From the NCBI GenBank assembly GCA_029260675.1, contig JAJDCV010000311.1:1-10468 (forward strand): DNA of 10,468 nt, in the 5' to 3' direction. The notes beneath the pieces were generated by a model. The model saw only the letters and a program-made list of their open reading frames with translations. It did no database searches and was not told the DNA's origin. The position numbers and the translations under genes are program-made. This DNA comes from Phycisphaeraceae bacterium (lineage in GTDB: Bacteria > Planctomycetota > Phycisphaerae > Phycisphaerales > Phycisphaeraceae). Each line of letters starts with the position of its first letter. The stretch's first letter is position 1. Below are positions 7,582 to 10,468 of this stretch, in pieces.

Positions 7582-8970
7582 ATGACCGTTTCACGCACGC
7601 CCCCAGGCCATGTTGAAATGAAACTCACGTCGATCAACCCCTACGACGGGTCGGTGGTCGGTGAGGTCACGGTTACGCCCGGGGATCAGGTGCCCGGTGT
7701 GGTCAGCAAGGCGAGGTCTGCGCAGCCGGCATGGGGCGCGATGTCGTTAAGCGAACGGCGTGATGCGCTTAGGCCGTTGGGTCAACTCATTGAGGACCGG
7801 GCCGACGAGTTTGCTAGATTGATCACCTTGGAGATGGGTAAGCCCATCAAGGAAGCCCGGGGTGAAGTTACCGCGACGGTGGGGCGGCTCGATCACGAGT
7901 TGGACGCGATCGTCGAGGCGCTCAGCCCCGAGCAACTGGACGACGGCACGACCCGGTCGACGATCTACCACGACCCGTTTGGTGTCTGCGCTTGTATCAC
8001 GCCTTGGAACTTCCCGCTGATGATGCCGCACTGGCTGGTGCTGCCTGCACTGATGGCGGGCAACGCGGTGGTCCTCAAGCCATCGGAAGAGTCGCCCATC
8101 GTGGCGCAGCGTTACGTGGAGGTGTTGCAGAGCCTACTGCCGCCGGAGGTCTTGCAGGTGGTGCATGGGAAGGACGATCAGGGCAAGGCGCTGGTTGCTT
8201 CGGATGTGGACCTGATCTGTTTCACCGGTTCACGTGAGACCGGCAAGCACATCATGGCCGCCGCGAGCTCGGGGCTGAAGCGGGTGATCCTGGAGCTGGG
8301 CTCGAAAGACCCGCTGATCGTGCTTGAGGACGCGGACGTCAAGGCCGCGGCACGTTTCGCCGCGGGGAACAGCTTCCGCAACGCCGGGCAGGTCTGCGTC
8401 AGCACCGAGCGCGTGTATGTGCCGGAGTCGATCGTTGAGCCCTTCATGGATGAGCTTTTGAAAGCCAGCGCCGAGGTCACGGTCGGCAATGGGCTGGATG
8501 AGGGGACGGGGCTTGGCCCGATGGTCAACGCCCGCCAGCGCGACCACGTCCTCAAACAAGTCGACGAAGCCATCGCCGACGGCGCGGTGGTCGCGTATGG
8601 CCACACCGGGCACCACGATAACTTCGTCATGCCCACCGTCCTGACCGCCGTCACCCATAGCATGGACATCGCCCGCACCGAGACATTTGGCCCGGTCGCC
8701 TGTGTGATCACGGTCAAGGATGAAGACGAGGCCGTCCGTCTGGCAAACGACAGCGATTTCGGCCTCGGTGCCGTCGTCTATGGTGAACCCGACCATGCAA
8801 GCCGGGTCGCACGCCGACTCAACGCCGGGATGATCGGCGTGAACAAGTCCGTCGGCGGCGCCTGCGGCGCACCCTGGGTCGGCGCACGCCAATCCGGCTA
8901 CGGATACCACGCATCGCGCGACGGCCACCGCCAGTTCTGCCAGCCGCGAGTCGTCAGTTTGGCGAAGTAA
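7582..8970 (+). CDS. NAD(P)-dependent aldehyde dehydrogenase
   Basis: A 462-residue cytosolic enzyme of the ALDH superfamily, oxidising an aldehyde to a carboxylate with NAD(P)+. Key residues are visible: Asn143 in TPWNFP (oxyanion site), cofactor-loop FTGSRETG, general base Glu238 in LELGSKDP, nucleophile Cys272 in NAGQVCVSTERVYV, and ETFGPVACV for the cofactor ribose contact. The LELGxKDP and GQxCxSxERVYV patterns, with the FCQPR tail, resemble the diapolycopene-dialdehyde dehydrogenase/succinate-semialdehyde-like branch more than betaine-aldehyde enzymes. The substrate cannot be read from sequence. The usual ELGGK motif has Ser241 replacing the second Gly. ATG 7582 is preferred because AGGG (7571-7574) lies 7 nt upstream. 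ATG 7618, at MKLTSINPYDG where homology should begin, is a strong alternative, and 7552 would overlap the previous gene. All catalytic residues are present and the length is typical. Confidence 0.93.
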   Translation: MTVSRTPPGHVEMKLTSINPYDGSVVGEVTVTPGDQVPGVVSKARSAQPAWGAMSLSERRDALRPLGQLIEDRADEFARLITLEMGKPIKEARGEVTATVGRLDHELDAIVEALSPEQLDDGTTRSTIYHDPFGVCACITPWNFPLMMPHWLVLPALMAGNAVVLKPSEESPIVAQRYVEVLQSLLPPEVLQVVHGKDDQGKALVASDVDLICFTGSRETGKHIMAAASSGLKRVILELGSKDPLIVLEDADVKAAARFAAGNSFRNAGQVCVSTERVYVPESIVEPFMDELLKASAEVTVGNGLDEGTGLGPMVNARQRDHVLKQVDEAIADGAVVAYGHTGHHDNFVMPTVLTAVTHSMDIARTETFGPVACVITVKDEDEAVRLANDSDFGLGAVVYGEPDHASRVARRLNAGMIGVNKSVGGACGAPWVGARQSGYGYHASRDGHRQFCQPRVVSLAK

Positions 8971-9006
8971 CGCGGAAAGCAGCAAAAAAAAATTCGTTGT
9001 CTGCAA

Positions 9007-9034
9007 AGCGTGATTTTTACGGGAAAAACACGCT
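9007..9034 (+). other. Stem-loop downstream of the aldehyde dehydrogenase gene
   Basis: AGCGTG pairs with CACGCT (outer 6 bp). One bulged A is followed by TTTTT pairing with AAAAA around an ACGGG loop. No U-tract follows, so it is not a canonical intrinsic terminator; it may stabilise the 3' end of the ALDH transcript or assist termination. Its position 37 nt after the stop codon fits a 3'-end role. Confidence 0.35.
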
Positions 9035-9257
9035 GCGCGGTTTGTAAGTCCCTTCTGCCGCTTTAGATGTCGACTCGCGCGTTACGACGCCGGGCCTTTT
9101 AGCGGGGCGGTCCGATAGCACGGTATCACGCGCAAAACTTTCATAAGTGTCAATAAAGACAGGCGTCTTGACGATGTTCGCTTCGCATTCAGTGATTTTT
9201 TTCCTCAAGACTCCGGAGCACGCCGCGTAGGCGAAAGCTCAATAGTTCATAGTGACA

Positions 9258-9263
9258 GAGAGG
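9258..9263 (+). promoter_or_regulatory. Ribosome binding site for the histone-like gene
   Basis: GAGAGG is followed by 9 nt and then ATG 9273. It supports that ATG over the in-frame GTG at 9252, which lies upstream of the site and would add seven residues. Confidence 0.6.
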
Positions 9264-9272
9264 CTTCCCATT

Positions 9273-10175
9273 ATGGCAAGCACCCCCCGTAAGAGCAGCG
9301 CTTCCAAGGCGAAGGCTAAAACCAAGTCATCGCCCAAGAGCAAGGCTCGCAAGACCACGGCGAAAGCCAAGACCCGTAAGACGGCCGTGAAGGCCAAGTC
9401 GCGCAAGACGACCCCTGCCAAGAGCAAGGCCGCTAAGTCGGCTGCCGCGAAGGCCAAGGCCCGCAAGCTGGCTGCCGCTAAGGCTAAGGCCGCCAAGGCG
9501 AAGGCTGCCAAGCTGGCTGCCGCTAAGGCCAAGGCCCGTAAGCTGGCCGCCGCGAAGGCGAAGGCTCGCAAGTTGGCTGCCGCTAAGGCTAAGGCCCGCA
9601 AGCTAGCCGCCGCCAAGGCGAAGGCCCGTAAGCTGGCTGCCGCGAAGGCCAAGGCCAAGAAGGCTGCCGCCGCTAAGGCCAAGGCCAAGAAGGCCGCCGC
9701 TGCCAAGGCTAAGAAGCGCAAGACGACCGCCAAGGCCAAGACTCGTAAGAGCACCACGGCCAAGAAGCGCAAGACGTCGGCCAAGGCCAAGACCCGTAAG
9801 CCCGCCACCAAGGCCAAGAAGCGCAAGACATCGGCCAAGGCCAAGTCACGCAAGTCGACCGCAGCCAAGGCCAAGACGCGCAAGTCCACCACCGCCAAGA
9901 AGCGCAAGACCGCGACCAAGGCCAAGAGCAAGACCGCCGTGAAGGCGAAGTCGCGTAAGACAACCGCCGCCAAGGCCAAGACGCGTAAGAGCACCACGGC
10001 CAAGAAGCGTAAGACGACCGCTGCCAAGGCTAAGAGCCGCAAGGCCACCCCAGCCAAGAGCAAGGCCCGCAAGACCGCCACGAAGGCGAAGACTCGTAAG
10101 ACCACCGGCGCCAAGGCCAAGTCCTACAAGTTCAAGCGAGCCGCTTCCAGCACGTCCCGCCGCCGGGCCGCGTAA
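9273..10175 (+). CDS. Histone H1-like alanine/lysine-rich DNA-binding protein
   Basis: A 300-residue extremely basic protein made of Lys, Ala, Thr, Ser and Arg. Cys, Asp, Glu, His, Ile, Asn, Gln and Trp are entirely absent. It resembles the disordered tail of eukaryotic H1 and bacterial analogues such as AlgP and chlamydial Hc2. Residues 56-150 are decapeptide repeats of type LAAAKAKARK. A 15-residue unit KAKTRKSTTAKKRKT occurs exactly three times (154-168, 199-213, 234-248). H1-type S/T-P-basic motifs occur as TPRK (4-7), SPKSK (20-24) and TPAK (47-50 and 259-262). The only aromatics, Tyr285 and Phe287, are at the C-terminus. It has no globular domain, signal peptide or membrane segment. Inferred role: electrostatic nucleoid binding and compaction. 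Lysine is almost always AAG. The gene has its own upstream spacer, Shine-Dalgarno site and strong terminator, so it is probably a single-gene transcript. Confidence 0.88.
   Translation: MASTPRKSSASKAKAKTKSSPKSKARKTTAKAKTRKTAVKAKSRKTTPAKSKAAKSAAAKAKARKLAAAKAKAAKAKAAKLAAAKAKARKLAAAKAKARKLAAAKAKARKLAAAKAKARKLAAAKAKAKKAAAAKAKAKKAAAAKAKKRKTTAKAKTRKSTTAKKRKTSAKAKTRKPATKAKKRKTSAKAKSRKSTAAKAKTRKSTTAKKRKTATKAKSKTAVKAKSRKTTAAKAKTRKSTTAKKRKTTAAKAKSRKATPAKSKARKTATKAKTRKTTGAKAKSYKFKRAASSTSRRRAA
9438..9722 (+). repeat. In-frame 30-bp tandem repeats within the histone-like gene
   Basis: Decapeptide-coding units run from residue 56 to 150: SAAAKAKARK, LAAAKAKAAK, a 5-residue half unit, LAAAKAKARK four times, LAAAKAKAKK, then AAAAKAKAKK and AAAAKAKKRK. 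From 9513 to 9722 the period is exactly 30 bp for seven units. Copies differ at many third codon positions (Ala as GCT, GCC or GCG; Arg as CGC or CGT; Leu as CTG, TTG or CTA) while the encoded residues barely change. Confidence 0.9.
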
Positions 10176-10206
10176 CAGATCATCACCACGGAAGGGTATG
10201 AACAAG

Positions 10207-10238
10207 CAACGCCGGTCGAAAGGCCGGCGTTGTTTTTT
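10207..10238 (+). terminator. Rho-independent terminator of the histone-like gene
   Basis: CAACGCCGG (10207-10215) pairs perfectly with CCGGCGTTG (10224-10232). The stem extends inward by a T-G wobble and a C-G pair to a GAAA tetraloop, and is followed directly by six T. It lies 31 nt after the stop codon. This is a strong, textbook intrinsic terminator. Confidence 0.93.
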
Positions 10239-10407
10239 GCGCCTATGGTGGACTCAATGCCGCGCCTTGTTACCTTAGTGCTGCGCCTCACAACGGAATC
10301 CCCCGCACCAATTCTGATTTAAGGTTTCTGACATGCTCGGTAGAAAACCTCCGATGTTAGGCGCATGTTAGCTTGCGCTCTGGGCCGGATCAATGTACAC
10401 CTGTCGC
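10239..10407. other. Intergenic region downstream of the terminator
   Basis: About 170 nt with no gene I can support. It contains an imperfect inverted repeat AGGTTTCT / AGAAAACCT (about 10322-10350, one bulged A) and a nearby ATGTTAG direct repeat, neither clearly functional. The promoter of the possible gene starting near 10408 would lie here, but no convincing -35/-10 pair was found. Confidence 0.4.
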
Positions 10408-10468
10408 ATGAGCCGTACCAGCAAGTCACCACGGAGGGTGGCGCTCACCGCGTTAGCGATCGGGCAAC
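10408..10468 (+). CDS. Possible start of a gene cut by the window edge
   Basis: From ATG 10408 the frame stays open to the end of the window (20 codons, MSRTSKSPRRVALTALAIGQ). A Ser/Lys/Arg-rich start followed by a hydrophobic stretch looks like the beginning of a signal or membrane-anchor sequence, and the Arg-Arg pair could hint at Tat export, which is speculative. An in-frame ATG at 10393 would add five residues. No strong Shine-Dalgarno is visible. The family cannot be named from so few residues and it may not be a gene. Confidence 0.35.
   Translation, partial: MSRTSKSPRRVALTALAIGQ

Larger units (their letters stand above)
8971..9272. other. Intergenic region upstream of the histone-like gene
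   Basis: About 300 nt, visibly AT-richer than the flanking genes. It holds an A9 run just after the ALDH stop (8984-8992), a hairpin at 9007-9034, a small AAGAC/GTCTT inverted repeat (9156-9169), a TTGACG box at 9168-9173 with only a weak -10 (AGTGAT) 17 nt downstream, and a T7 run at 9196-9202. The promoter and a long leader for the histone-like gene are probably here. A 63-codon open frame on the minus strand (9017-9208) shows no recognisable family and is not called as a gene. Confidence 0.5.

Noticed and set aside
9017..9208. 63-codon open frame on the minus strand between the ALDH and histone-like genes
   Set aside because: No recognisable motif, no clear Shine-Dalgarno site, and it spans hairpin and probable promoter sequence. 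It cannot be excluded without conservation data.
9438..9722. 30-bp periodic repeats considered as a CRISPR array
   Set aside because: The units are directly adjacent with no spacers, keep one open reading frame and encode a clear basic protein repeat.
9239..10120. 293-codon open frame on the minus strand, hydrophobic Leu/Ala/Val/Arg repeats resembling a membrane protein
   Set aside because: It is the antisense of the AAG/GCC repeats of the histone-like gene. The plus frame has a Shine-Dalgarno site, recognisable H1-like composition and a terminator.
10198..10278. Short plus-strand frame starting MNKQRRSKGRR with AAGGG just upstream
   Set aside because: It runs through the terminator hairpin, the AAGGG is only about 2 nt from the ATG, and the sequence is explained by the stem-loop.
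10322..10350. AGGTTTCT / AGAAAACCT inverted repeat as a terminator or operator
   Set aside because: Imperfect stem with a bulge and a 12-nt loop, no T-tract, and no adjacent gene needing termination.
10183..10439. Near-identical TCACCACGGA(A)GGGT at 10183-10197 and 10426-10439, considered as attachment or regulatory sites
   Set aside because: Only about 14 nt, two copies, no integrase or other mobile gene nearby. Chance similarity is adequate.

Overview
The window is GC-rich, gene-dense bacterial chromosome. No rRNA, tRNA, CRISPR array, transposase or phage gene was seen. The gene mix suggests a Planctomycetota bacterium, possibly Phycisphaerae. It has a very long alanine/lysine-rich histone H1-like protein, an exported TPR protein wrapped around a peptidase-MA-like metalloprotease, many orphan genes in alternating orientation, and often weak Shine-Dalgarno sequences. 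This placement is inference from gene content, as no marker gene is present.

Layout from left to right. (1) The 3' part of ispD (+), of the MEP isoprenoid pathway, carries an unusual acidic insertion. (2) A secreted TPR/gluzincin protein (-) converges on ispD and diverges from (3) a fold-type I PLP enzyme of aminotransferase class V (+). That enzyme lacks the cysteine expected of a cysteine desulfurase. (4) A LolA-like lipoprotein (-) has its stop only 3 nt from the stop of gene 3. (5) Upstream of it on the same strand lies a short, GH2-derived protein that appears to have lost its catalytic acid/base. Genes 5 and 4 may be co-transcribed. (6) A divergent 189-nt spacer follows. (7) An exported SH3-NlpC/P60 cell-wall hydrolase with a Cys-His-Glu triad (+) is followed 16 nt later by (8) an NAD(P)-dependent aldehyde dehydrogenase (+). 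(9) A spacer of about 300 nt leads to (10) a 300-residue histone H1-like protein (+) with in-frame tandem repeats, closed by a strong intrinsic terminator. (11) The last 230 nt are mostly non-coding and end in what may be the first 20 codons of another gene.

The genes do not form one pathway. Three encode predicted cell-envelope proteins (TPR-protease, LolA-like lipoprotein, NlpC/P60), two are cytosolic metabolic enzymes of uncertain substrate, ispD is housekeeping, and the histone-like protein is expected to bind DNA. No defence system or other multi-gene novel system is evident. The most noteworthy items are the 12-letter-alphabet histone-like protein, the apparent GH2 pseudoenzyme next to a LolA-like lipoprotein, and the IspD insertion.
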